A DNA stretch of 64,000 bases from Asterella californica (taxonomy: Eukaryota; Streptophyta; Marchantiopsida; Marchantiales; Aytoniaceae). The stretch spans positions 43,213,501-43,277,500 of the forward strand of contig JAYKYS010000001.1 of assembly GCA_036924285.1 (NCBI GenBank), read 5' to 3'. A program made the translations under genes and the position numbers. Below are positions 1 to 10,506 of this stretch, piece by piece; position 1 is the stretch's first letter, and each line of letters begins with the position of its first letter. Below the pieces are notes generated by a model. The model worked only from the letters and a program-made list of their open reading frames with translations, was not told the origin of the DNA and did not search any database.

Positions 1-950
1 TCCTCCTTTCCTTCGTTGTAAAACACACCCCTCCAAACTCACGAAGGCTGTTTTCCCTCTCTCTCCTCCCCTTTGCCATCGGAACCCCCAGGCCCAGTTC
101 CCCCTCCCTTTCCTCCTGTGCTGCAAAGAAGCAACAAACCTCGACAGCAACCATCGTCACTCCTTTCACGACACCCTACTCCCCGGCGACGTGGGAGCAT
201 CTTCGCTGCATATTCTCCGTTCAAGAGTGAACCCTGCAAGAGCCCTGCCATGCCATGCCACCGCTGACACAGCTGATTGACTGACTCTGCTGGGTCCGGA
301 CTCCGGACCGAAGACCCTGCTGCTGGGTCCCTCTCCTCTCCTCTCATTCCGCCATGTGTGAGGATGACCTTTACGTCACCCAAACTCTCAAGTGCTTCCG
401 ATCGATCGCATCCACTCGGCGAGATCCTCCCGCTCGGTCTTCTCTGGAACCGTTAGAGTAAAATTGAAATCGATTTGACTTGAAATGAATGTGCCGTTGC
501 TCTGGTAGCCATCAGAAATACCATGGAGTCGAGGTAATCCCAAGGCGGGATGGAGGGGGAGAAAACGTCTGCCTTCTAAAATCTAACGGAGTGCCTAAAG
601 CGCCCAGCCCAACTTTGTCGGTTTGCGCTTCACTTCCTTTGTTGGTTCCTTCGGTTAGATTTCGTTCACTGCGCATGGCAAACTACCACGACATTTCGTC
701 CTTCGTTCGTTCTCTTACGACGACGACGAAGACGACGACGCTGTGCCCGAAAGGACGTGCACAGAGGAGGGGGGAAGGGGAGGGGAGGCATGCAACGTTC
801 ATGTGGAGCTCTGCACACGTAGCCCGCATGCTTTCCTCCTCTTTACTGTTCCCTTACTGTACTCGTTCCTTCTGTATAATATTTGGACTCGCTTTATTAT
901 GCAGAGATTTACTTTATCGGACCCCAACAATGAAAGTCGGACTTGCTCGG
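1..950. other. GC/CT-rich segment without a recognisable gene
   Basis: This stretch is clearly richer in G+C and pyrimidine runs than the AT-rich DNA that follows, and it carries a short ACG/GAC microsatellite near 717-740. Several open frames exist on both strands, but none resembles a family I know, and overlapping frames are open because stop codons are rare in GC-rich DNA. CT-rich tracts of this kind are common in plant promoters and 5' leaders, so it could belong to a gene lying outside the window on the left. That is inference only. Confidence 0.3.
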
Positions 951-1258
951 ACCTTTCTAGAATTTCTTGCTTGATTAGACCTTTGACCTGGAGTTACGAG
1001 TCATGCAGGTCACGTTACCTTGAGACTTGTCTCGCTTTGCGGCAAGAGCAAGCACGCGGAAAGAGACCCAGAAAATTTGATTTTAAATCATTAATTTACA
1101 TGTCTCTATATATGTATAGGTTTTTGTAACATGCATTTTTTACTAGACAAAGTGACCTGTACGACTGGAAACTCCAGGTGAAGGGTTGATAAAGTAAACA
1201 ATTATAAGAGGGTCCGATCAAGTAAATTGCTGCTTCATTATGCTGCTCGCACTGTCCA
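885..1258. repeat. Fold-back inverted repeat
   Basis: The left arm (about 885-1013) and right arm (about 1151-1258) are imperfect reverse complements. Matching blocks include GACCTGGAGTTACGAGTCAT (985-1004) against a related block at 1153-1178, and a GGGTCCGAT(A/C)AAGTAAAT block at 1210-1227 against 909-926. The spacer is about 140 bp. The structure resembles a fold-back or MITE-like element. I could not define a target duplication or assign a superfamily. Confidence 0.5.
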
Positions 1259-1548
1259 GTCTCTGCCCGTGCCTTCTGGTACCGGATTGCCAACTTTGTC
1301 TTTCACTCCTTGGTCATGACTCATGACGTATGGCCGTGATTGGTCCGATCACCTCTGGTCCACCGATGGAATTTGGCAGGTCGGTCCCGGACCCCGTCCT
1401 AAAAGCAGGGAGCACACTTCAGTGACTTGCTCAGCAAGTGAAGTAGTACTCCAACCTGTTGAGCAAGATAATCCAGAAGGAGCAAAATCAAACTCAGCCA
1501 ATTCAAGCCTGCATTATGCTGAATCTGAGAGGTGCGAGCTTAATCATT

Positions 1549-1830
1549 AATTTATTATCTAACTTTTTCAACGAGAAAAGTTAGATAATAAATTGATGCA
1601 TTAATTAAAGAATAATTATTGTGAAGTTGATTCGCGCACTTGTACTCCCTGAAGCGCAAAGTACTGTGTTTCACTTATGGATTATCTAATCCAGTTTTCA
1701 TGTTTTCAAAAACAACTAACATATAACATATATATTTTTATTTTTATTTTTATTGAAATTAATTTAAAATATCTAAAATATTATTTATAACATCAAAAGA
1801 ACAGAAGTTCCCGAGAATGGATCGAATATG
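1549..1830 (+). repeat. Repeat family H, copy H1, with 19-bp-arm hairpin
   Basis: A perfect hairpin with 19-bp arms (1549-1567 and 1576-1594) and an 8-nt loop opens this copy. Downstream come landmarks shared with H2, H3 and H4: a CTTGTACTCCCTGAAGCGC-like block, CACTTATGG, an AT-rich tract, and a tail near AGAAGTTCCCGAGAA. No coding frame is shared between copies. The order of landmarks is conserved although the sequence is diverged, so this is a dispersed non-coding repeat. Confidence 0.55.
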
Positions 1831-2089
1831 ATGATAACATGGTCATCGCCGTTACCCTGCATCTCTTGCCATCTTCCTTTTTCGTTTTTGTCCTCTTCCC
1901 TCTCCTGGCCAAACAGCTACTTTACCCGCATAATAATTATTCACCGGTCAATGGTGTGTGTGAAAGTAATCCGGTAAAGTTTTTCCCACCTCGATCTGCT
2001 GGAAAAGTTCTAACGGAGCTTTCCCTGCCACTTTTTATCGTTACGTGGAGTACTCTTCAGTTTTCATGTTCTCATTCTACTAGTACTTA

Positions 2090-2700
2090 GAGTGGTTTTA
2101 AAATTGGTAATCTCATGATCATGCTTTTTATTGAATTCAAATTTGAATAGTTATTTAAGCTCGCTGTAATAGGATTACAAAGCATAATCTCACTTATCTT
2201 ATGGCAAAATACATGGAAAGAAGCCTATTAGGGCAACTCAAACCTAGCTTTTACGCAATTCCTATAAAGCTTTTTACAGGTTTCTGCTGTAAATTTTACA
2301 TACTAAACTCAGATAAAATTTACAGTCACTAGACATAACTATTGTATACCCGTAAAAGACATCTCCTGAACGCCTTTGAAAAAATAGAATCGAATTGATA
2401 CGCACGCTCGACAATTCCTGACAATTTAGAGTTACATATTTTCATCTGAACGTTGTAAACTTCGTTATAGAAAAAGGTTCGAGTGGCGCATTAGACGTCC
2501 TAACGAAAACCGCGGTCAAGTTTGAATAAAATGTTAAAAAATAACAAAAAATGAATATTAAAAAGTTATTCTATTACGCAGGGTACTGCACTATTGCGAG
2601 TGCATTATGCATATAGAATATCACATAAATAATTTATATCAATTTGATTAAATACCAGCAAACATAACAATAATGAATAACATGATGGTATTATGACTCT
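2090..2700. other. AT-rich stretch, nothing recognised
   Basis: Low-GC DNA without a long open frame, structured repeat or known motif that I can support on either strand. Confidence 0.4.
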
Positions 2701-2737
2701 CCAACTCACTTCCGTCTTTGCAACCTTTTTATAAACA

Positions 2738-3072
2738 TGCATAGTCATCTTCTGAGTTCTGAAGAGGGGGAAATGCATGTCAAGTTTAATTTAATACCTA
2801 ACCCTTCCTGCGGGAAAGGTTAGGTATTAAATTTAATTAAAACCTGATTAAAATTATATATTCATGAGTCCAGTGTCTCGGACTTGTATCTTCTGAAGCG
2901 CGAGGATCCAGTCTACACTTATGGGTTTTTGCCTGCTCTCTTCGTGTTAGCTAACAAATAACGTTTATAGAAATAGTTTAATTATTTATATCTATTTAGT
3001 ATATATATATATTTTAACACTTATATAATTCTCTGATAACAAAAAGAAAACACAAGTTCCCAGAAGTTAAGA
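2738..3072 (+). repeat. Repeat family H, copy H2
   Basis: It contains a short CTTCTGAG/TTCTGAAGAG hairpin (about 2750-2767) followed by a large hairpin (about 2785-2836) whose stem reads TTTAATACCTAACC, the same stem word as in H4. Downstream landmarks follow in order: GGACTTGTATCTTCTGAAGC, CACTTATGGGTT, GTTAGCTAACAAATAA, TTATATCTATTTAGTATATA, then TTCTCTGATAAC and ACACAAGTTCCCAGAA. All recur in H4 on the opposite strand. It is non-coding and of unknown class. Confidence 0.6.
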
Positions 3073-3079
3073 TTGCATG

Positions 3080-5209
3080 CATATTTTGACTGAGGTCACT
3101 TTACACCGTCAAGTCTTGAGTTTTAGTCGGGCCAAATAAATTGTGCTTCCGTAGAGGTTCCGTACTCTAGCTAGTATCATTCTTGCTGTCTTTTTATATA
3201 CCAATATATTTTATTCGGGTGTAAAAAATTAGGTAAAGGTCATGTCGAATTGAGTCTTGCAAATAGGTAGGTCTATATGATATAAGCCATGTCATATAAA
3301 CGTCATCTGATCGTCATGTAAGAACGATGAATGTGCATCACATCAAAATGGGACCTGCGTATATATATAAAACTAACTTGGACCAAACTCTATGATTATA
3401 GAATTTAGGTTATAAATTATTCCAAATACAGGTCTCCTTCATGGGAATTATGTGTAAAGAGAGCTTGAAGGTCTGACTCATTTTGTCTATACTTCATGTT
3501 GGAGAACTAAACATTAAAGACTATTAGTTTACTAAATGTATCTAAGACCCTCATTCACGAGTCTCCTTATAAAAGTTCTACTTTTGTACGACTATGTGAA
3601 ACATTTTAACCACTTAAAATTCTTTAGAACAACTAATTGTCTAAAAAAATTAGTTATATAGTAACAATGATCGTTAAGAAAGATATCATGTTATATCATT
3701 ATGTCACGACCGAGTCTCAAATAACTAATTTAGTTCATATCAATGAAGCTTAAGGTAACGACATATTGGAGAAAGAAAGATGGATTATACAAAGAAAATC
3801 TTATATGAGTGTTGAAAGTGGTACTTAATATAGCGTGTCAAAGCTAAAACAAAATATTCTTTAACGTCCAGAAGGAAAAAGACTTTAGTTTGTCTAATGG
3901 TAGATTTGTCTAGACCTTGGGGTGGTATTTCTAAATTGTTATAAATTTTGGATATTGGATTTTTTAAAATTACATAAAATCTCTAAGTCCTGAACTTGCT
4001 TATGGTTGAAACTCACGTCCGATTTGAATAAAAAATAATTTAGAGACATCCATGACCTCTTGGTTGTAACTGTAATACTTGACCATGATGTCGAGGAGAG
4101 TCTTTCTCAAGAAAGACGAACCTTTTGACTATGATTAATTGCGAGATAGAGGTAGTAGAGATTGAATATAAGACAATGGACAACTAACTTCCCCACAACG
4201 ACCAAGGTCTCTCACAGATGCCAACTTTGTCTAAAGAGTGATTACTGCTCAACTAGATCAATTCTCATTCATCAGAGGACAGATCCATCTCCAAACACAA
4301 CAATAGAAAGAATCCGATCTCCGAATGTTTTATTTCTTTTCCTGTGATAGTCAAAAGTCTTCCACATACATCAATTCTTGTTTGACAATTGATCTCATTC
4401 AACAAGATCATCCCTCATTCATCAGAAGGCATATCACTTCCAAACAGTCAATCCCCACTCTAGATGTTGTCAGTAAGACATGATCAAACTATTTCAAATT
4501 GTCGAAGAGCAATAGAAGGTGACACATATCTTTCAAAAAGATGATCTCATAGCAAAACTAGAAGATAGTCTCAAGTAGACAGTTTCTTCGGGGCGTATAT
4601 AATATGATCACATGACTTCAAGATCCTCAAGTTGAAATAAGAGAGACGTGCGACAATCCTACTTCAATAGATGCTCTATGAGAAAGAGAAGACAAACTCA
4701 TATGAACAAAAAAGAGTACCCAAAAATCTTATGTCATAAAAAAATTGGAAAAACTTTCCAAAATGAGATATAAGAATCAAAATTAGAAGGTGATTAACCT
4801 TGACACTTGGTCACAATAATCAATAAACTAGTAGTTACAAGCTTCACTCGTTGATCTTCGTACATATATAATATCAATAAAGCATGTCCTACAATCAAAG
4901 TTGTGTGAAGAAGATGTCAAAAACATCACAGATGGAGAGCCGTCATCATTTGTAAGGCTTAGACCATCACACAAAATAGATTTATTAGAGCGTCACGATG
5001 TCTAGTACTAAGTAACCATTTTGTATCATATCACTTCCGCTATGAGGATACAACCAAAGATCAAAAAAGTATCGTTCTTATTATGGATTGACTCGATAGA
5101 TTGGAAGAATATAGAATAGTCTAATTATTTATATAGAATAGTTTAATTATTTATATCTACTTAGTATATATATATTATTATTCAAAGCAGTTGCTGATTA
5201 CAACACATG
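3080..5209. other. Eroded AT-rich DNA, possibly the copia 5' LTR and gag
   Basis: No intact gene is visible. Position implies that the 5' LTR and gag of the copia element at 5210 onward should lie here. Around 4731-4790 a frame reads C-H-K-K-I-G-K followed after a frameshift by R-Y-K-N-Q-N, which may be a decayed gag zinc knuckle. No copy of the 3' LTR start (TGTTAATATAGTC) was found, so the 5' LTR is deleted or unrecognisable. A tract of about 40 bp at 5136-5175 repeats the H2 tail tract at 2968-3012. Confidence 0.25.
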
Positions 5210-5498
5210 AGAGTTATGTGATTTTTGAACCACAAATTGACTAGATGATGGACTCTAACGTTATCAGTCACATGACATCTCATTGGGAGTGGTTGAATTC
5301 ATTCGAGCCTGTGGAAATTCTTTATTTTAGGGATGATAAGGGATGAGACCAAGCACCAGATCCAACATAAAAAAAATATTCTGCTAGTCATATTTGCTTC
5401 AACATTTACAAATATAAGGAATGTTTTGCATGTACCCACATTGACTAGAAATATGCTATAAGTAGGACAATTGATAGAGCAAGGTCTGCAAGTACTCT
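5210..5498 (+). pseudogene. Ty1/copia polyprotein fragment 1: protease to pre-integrase
   Basis: The plus-strand translation, with stops and frameshifts, follows the protease/pre-integrase part of plant copia polyproteins. A degraded D-S-x-x-x-S-H-M-T-S-H protease-like motif lies near 5245-5285. The region then reads toward NVLHVP-like and VGQLIEQGLQV-like words at 5420-5497. The frame stops exactly where the X composite begins and resumes at 15903. It is a dead gene fragment: the protease glycine is lost and several stops are present. Confidence 0.7.
5494..5498. repeat. Target-site duplication (left) of the X composite
   Basis: ACTCT directly precedes the X terminus TGTGGTGCCC. The partner ACTTT lies at 15903-15907, with one mismatch. 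Removing the insertion and one copy restores an unbroken copia reading frame across the junction. Confidence 0.75.
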
Positions 5499-7437
5499 TG
5501 TGGTGCCCACAAATTACAGGATTCACGAATTTTTGAAATTTTTAAGAATAATAACTTGTTTGTATAACTGAAGAAGCGTTGTTACTTAATGTTACGTCTT
5601 CCTTAGCAGGAAGATGATCTTAAGGGTTGTTTGTAATAATAAGTTGACTTCTTCGGAAGACGATCATCTTCGGAAGAGTGTCTTCTCAATTGCGTCTTCG
5701 GAAGACGGGAAGACGGCGGAAGACACCCATCTTCCGAAAGGCAGCGACCGCGAAAGCCTAACCATGAATTTCCAGGTAAGAGAGTGGGTGTACCTACTAG
5801 GTAACACCAAGGTGGTAGGTAGGTCGGGTAAGCCACCTAGGGTCGAAATCCTTAATATGCGGGAAGATGCGCAGGAAGCGCATTAGCGCATTCCAACTTC
5901 CCGCAACAAGCACGCTCTTCAGAAGATCGAAATCAGCGAGGTGAGCTTCGAGTGAGGAAATCAGCAAGGAGAAATTGAGTGAGGACATAGCGATTAGAAG
6001 CTAGCAAGAAGGTGAGGTCGAATTGCTGAAGCGCAGGAAGCATATTGAGTGAAACGCGTTTCCTGAGAATCTCTCGGAAGCTGACATTGGAGCAGCTGAG
6101 TGGAATCGGAGGTGGACGGCTTGATCGATTGAGGCGTAGATTGGAGTTGACAACGGAGGCAGCTCAGTGGGGTCGCATTGGAGCTGGGACCAGAGCCAGA
6201 AGCGCGCAGAAGGTCGAAGGCAACTCGGGAAGCAGAAGAAGACTGTAGAGGTTCTTCCCACGTTCTTTCCCCTTCCCACTTCTTCTCGCCTTTGTTTGAT
6301 ATCCCCCGCGCTTCTCCGGTTGTTTGCAGGCAGCCTGATCGATTACCACCATCCCCATTTTTCCTATTGTGACATTGGGTGCGGAAGCGCTGTCCAATTT
6401 CTGTCAGACATCTTCTTGATTCTTCCTGAGTTCAATTCGAGCTTCCCTACCCATCGTCCTCAAATTGATGATCCCAACTATCGATTTCCCTACCCGATTA
6501 CTCCTCTCCTCCTGAAACCTGGAGCAGAAGACACTTCAGAAGATTGGAACATCTTCGGAAGACTGTCTTCGGAAGTCGACTGTACACAATTCGTATCAAG
6601 AGTGGATTTGTGTTGCTTTTGTGTTAAGAGAGGCTTGGTACGAATCCTGAGTGGCGTGGTGAGTTGTTTTGTTATTTCGAGAAGATGAAAGTCGGGAACT
6701 AGGTCTGTGCCCCTCGGTCTTTCAAGCTTCTCAACTCCACATCTTCCTAGAGAGACTAGAAGACTGAAAGGATGGCAAAATGAGCGAGAAGACGTGAGGG
6801 TCCATTTTGGGTCTCTTCTGTCCGACCCATAGCAGCCGTTCCTTCTTCTTCCCAAACTTAGGAAGAGAGTCGTGAGAAGTCTTGCTGGCAGAATCTGGAG
6901 AGAATGGTCGAGGGTCATGTCTTCCCACCGAGCAGCAAGCTTCTTCTGAGTGTGTATGAGAGGTGAGAAGTCAGAAGAACAGAGTGCAACTTTCTTGAGT
7001 CTGTTGTGAGGATAGATTGCGCGTAGGAAGAAGAAGACAGGTGAGACCAGTGAAGAGAAGCCCGACTTCGGGAGGTCTTCCGAGGAAGACATTGAATCAG
7101 AAACTGTCCCGAGTGTCTTCCCAGAAGCCACTGTCACCGCAGGAGCCCGCAACCATCTTCTGAACCTGTTATGCACTCTTCGCGAATCTTGTATCTTCTA
7201 ATAGGAAGTAGGATGTAATGCAAGGTGGGTTGTCTTCTTGGTAATCCATGTGAGGCCTTGCTTAGTTAGGATTGATTAGATACAGCTCGGAAGACGAGCG
7301 CTACTTAGGAAGCATTGTTAGAATCTCAGAAGACGGAGTAGCTGTCTTATGGAAGACTAGATTCGTCTTATGAGAGTGGAAGCTATATTGTGAGGACTTA
7401 GGGAAGGACTGAGCCTTCGACTCACAACAAGTACGTC
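5499..7437 (+). repeat. X module a, copy 1
   Basis: About 1.93 kb beginning TGTGGTGCCCACAAATTACA, repeated at 8510-10440 with small differences. It is rich in GAAGAC and CTTCGGAAG words. No reading frame is conserved between the two copies, so it is probably a non-coding leader or regulatory end. The copies diverge from the deletion junction near 7440. Confidence 0.7.
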
Positions 7438-7455
7438 ACTTCTTCCAAGGAGCTG

Positions 7456-8340
7456 GTGCAGCTTCGGAAGAGCAACCAGGAGTTGCATGCGCGTGTACAG
7501 CAACGCGATCAGGAGGTTCTCCGAGTGCGGGAGAAGATCGCCGCCCTCACAGAGGAGAAGATGACATGGGCGAAGCAGCAAGAAGCCGTAGAAGCGCGAG
7601 TTGCAGTCGAGAAGACGCAGCGGGAAGCAGCGGAGGCTCGTGCACAGGAGATGCTAGCACAGTCGGTGGAAGCGCTTCGGAAGAAGTTCAACTTCACCGC
7701 GGGTAGAAAGTTGCTCACCCTGGCTAGAGGATGGGACAGCGAGTCCAGAGCAGGGTTGGTAGCATGCAGGGAGAGCATGTTCAGGTACTTGGATCGCCAG
7801 ATAGAGGGAGTGAAGACATTCTATGGTCTTCCCTCGGTTCCGACACATGCAACTACGTCTTCCCAAGCTCCACCACCATCTACTGGATCCGGAATGGAGA
7901 AGGAGGAGTTCGACCTCGCTGTGCACTTGGTAGTGATAGCGTTGGAAGCCGAGAAGACACCGGAAGACGCCTTGGAAGACAAGATGTCTTTTGGAAGACA
8001 GGAAGAAGAGCCGTCTTCCCAAGTATTCCTCATGGAGGAAGCGACTTCCCCGGACCCCTATGAGGTCGCCATGGTCCCTAGTACCGCACTCGTGACTCAG
8101 AAGACCGAAGATGCACCACTCGACTCTGCTTCCCAGAAGACGCTCCCGTCTTCCGAAGCAGAAGCCGAAGCCAAGGAAGACGCAGCCGCAGCGACAGCAG
8201 GGCCAGCGAAGAGCGATGAGGAGGAAGCCACCTCAGTGACACCCGAGGTAACTGCATGGCTTTCTAGCTTATCAGAAGCCGCGTTAGGAGCTCCGATAGG
8301 AGTAGATCAGGTAGAGGCTGCCTCCGTGCAATCAGAGTAG
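7456..8340 (+). pseudogene. X1 gag-like protein, C-terminal part only (b')
   Basis: This frame encodes the C-terminal ~294 residues of the X protein: a coiled coil (LVQLRKSNQELHARVQQRD onward) rich in E, K, Q and R, then a conserved core containing GRKLLTLARGWDSES and FRYLDRQIEGVKTFYGLPS, then an acidic Ser/Glu/Ala-rich tail. It matches residues at 11932-12825 closely. Compared with X2, about 1.49 kb is deleted (equivalent to about 10465-11930), removing the N-terminal conserved region. The remaining frame has no stop, and X2's TAA at 12130 is a CAG codon here. Function is unknown. I infer a structural (gag-like) role from the coiled coil and repeat context. Confidence 0.65.
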
Positions 8341-8509
8341 ATAGTAACCGAAGTGACACACTCCCAGTTTAGTAGGACCGAACATGCTATCTTAAGGGTG
8401 GCAGTTTTCCATGTAAAATTAGTTAGGACACCATGTGGCAGCATAGGTAGCGTAGGAGAAAACAAGGTGGATGGCTAATTAGGAAGAGAGAACCGCTTGC
8501 ATGTGGGCT

Positions 8510-10440
8510 TGTGGTGCCCACAAATTACAGGATGCACGAATTTTTGAAATTTTTAAGAATAATAACTTGTTTGTATAACTGAAGAAGCGTTGTTACTTAA
8601 GGTTACGTCTCCCTTAGCAGGAAGATGATCTTAAGAGCTGTTTGTAATAAGAAGTTGACTTCTTCGGAAGACGCCCGTCTTCAGAAGAGCGTCTTCTCAG
8701 TTGCGTATTCAGAAGACGGGAAGACGGCAGAAGATGAGAAGACGGCGGAAGACACCTGTCTTCCAGAAGACAGCGACCGCGAAGGCCCAACCACGAGTTT
8801 TCGAGTAAGACAGTAGGTGTACCTACTGGGGCGCACCGAATAGGTAGGTAGGTCGGGGAAGACACCTAAGGTCGCAAACCCCTAATCCGCAGGGAAGATG
8901 CGTAAGGAAGCACATTAGGCACATTCCAACTTCCCGCAGCACAGCGCTTGAGAAGACCGATTGGAGATAGTGAGCTTCGCGAGTTAGCTTTGAGAGAGGA
9001 ATCGAGTGAGGACATCGAGGTAGGAGAGAATCAGTTGGCAGCTAGGCGAAGGGCGAGACCGAATTGCTGGAGCACAAACGGCAGAGAGCGAAGGCGTTTC
9101 TGTGAGCTCCCGAGAAGCTGACATTGGAGAGTAGCGAGTAGAATCGAAGATGGGATCGAGGCGTGGCCAAGAGATTGACAGCAGGCGTAATCGTGAAGAG
9201 TCGCATTGGAGCTAGGACCAGAGCCAAGAAGCGCGCGGAGGTCGAAGGCAACTCGGGGAGCAGAAGAAGACTGTAGAGGTTCTTCCCCCTGTTCTTTCTC
9301 TTTCCCACCTCTTCTCGCCTTTTCCTGGTATTCCCCGCGCTTCCTTGGTTGTGTGCAGGCAGCCTGATCGATTACCCTACCCCCCATTCTTTCTATTGAG
9401 ACATTGGGCGCGGAAGCGCTGCCCAATTTCTGTCAGACATCTCCTTGCTTCTTCCCTACACCTCGTCTTCAAATTGGAGATCCCAGCTATCAATTTCCCT
9501 ACCCTACTACCTCTCTACCTCCGAAACTTGGAACAGAAGACGATTCAGAAGATGGGAACATCTTCGGAAGACGCTTCTTAAACTTGACTGTCTTCGGAAG
9601 ACCGTCTTCGGAAGTCGACTGAACACAATTCGTATCAAGAGTGGATTTGCTTTGCTTTTGTGTTTAGAGAGACTTGGTACGAATCTTGAGTGGTGTGGTG
9701 AGTTGTTTTGTTATTTCGAGAAGTTGGAAGTCAGGAAGTAGGCCTGTGCCTCCCGGCCTTCCAAGCTTCTCAACTCTCCATCTTCCTAGAGAGACTAGAA
9801 GACTGGAGGGCTGGCAAAATGAGCGAGAAGACGTGAGGGTCCATTCGGGTCTCTTCTGTCCGATCCATAGCAGCCGTTCCCTTCTTCTTCCCGAACTTAG
9901 AAGAGAGTCGTGAGAATACTTGCTGGCAGAATCTGGAGAGAATGGTCGAGGGTCATGTCTTCCCACCGAGCAGCAAGCTTCTCCTGAGTGCGTATGAGAG
10001 GTGAGAAGTCAGAAGAACAGAGTGCAATTGTCTTGAGTCTGTTGCGAGGATAGATTGCGTGTAGGAAGACGAAGACATGTGAGACCAGTGAAGAGAAGTC
10101 TGACTTCGGGAAGTCTTCCGAGAAAGACATTGAATCGGAAGTTGTCCCGAGTGTCTTCCCAGAGGCCACTGTCACCGCAGGAGCCCGCAACCATCTTCTG
10201 AACTTGTCATGCACTTATGTTTTGCGAATCTTGTATCTTCTGATAGGAAGCAGGATGTAATGCAAGGTGGGTTGTCTTCTTGGTAATCCATGCGAGGCCT
10301 TGCTTAGATAGGATTGTTTAGATATAGCTCGGAAGACGAGAGCTATCTAGGAAGTACTGTTAGAATCCCGGAAGACGGAGTAGCTGTCTTCTGGAGGACT
10401 AGTTTCGTCTTCTGAGAAGTAGAAGCTAGACTGTGGGCAC
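8510..10440 (+). repeat. X module a, copy 2
   Basis: Second copy of the a module, starting TGTGGTGCCC directly after the b' tail (CCGCTTGCATGTGGGCT). It keeps most of the sequence of copy 1, with scattered substitutions and small indels. It precedes the longer coding module b, so it is likely the natural 5' part of the full X unit. Confidence 0.7.
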
Positions 10441-10506
10441 TCGGGAAGAACTGAGCCTTCAGCTCATAGTAGGTGCTTGTGGTTTAGTGAAACAGATCTT
10501 CCAGGT

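Noticed and set aside
39..383. Minus-strand open frame of 114 codons in the GC-rich left end
   Set aside because: It overlaps another open frame on the plus strand, has a Gly/Arg/Ser-biased composition that follows base composition, and no motif.
489..1129. Overlapping plus-strand open frames
   Set aside because: They run through a microsatellite and into the fold-back repeat; no family resemblance.
1549..1594. Hairpin considered as an intrinsic bacterial terminator
   Set aside because: Not followed by a T-run after a gene, and the surroundings are eukaryotic repeats.
6490..7176. 228-codon minus-strand frame in X module a1
   Set aside because: The equivalent frame in a2 is broken and different in extent, so it is not conserved between copies. 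Module a is best treated as non-coding.
7509..8022. Minus-strand frames opposite the X1 gene
   Set aside because: Shadows of a Glu/Lys/Ala-rich coiled-coil gene on the other strand.
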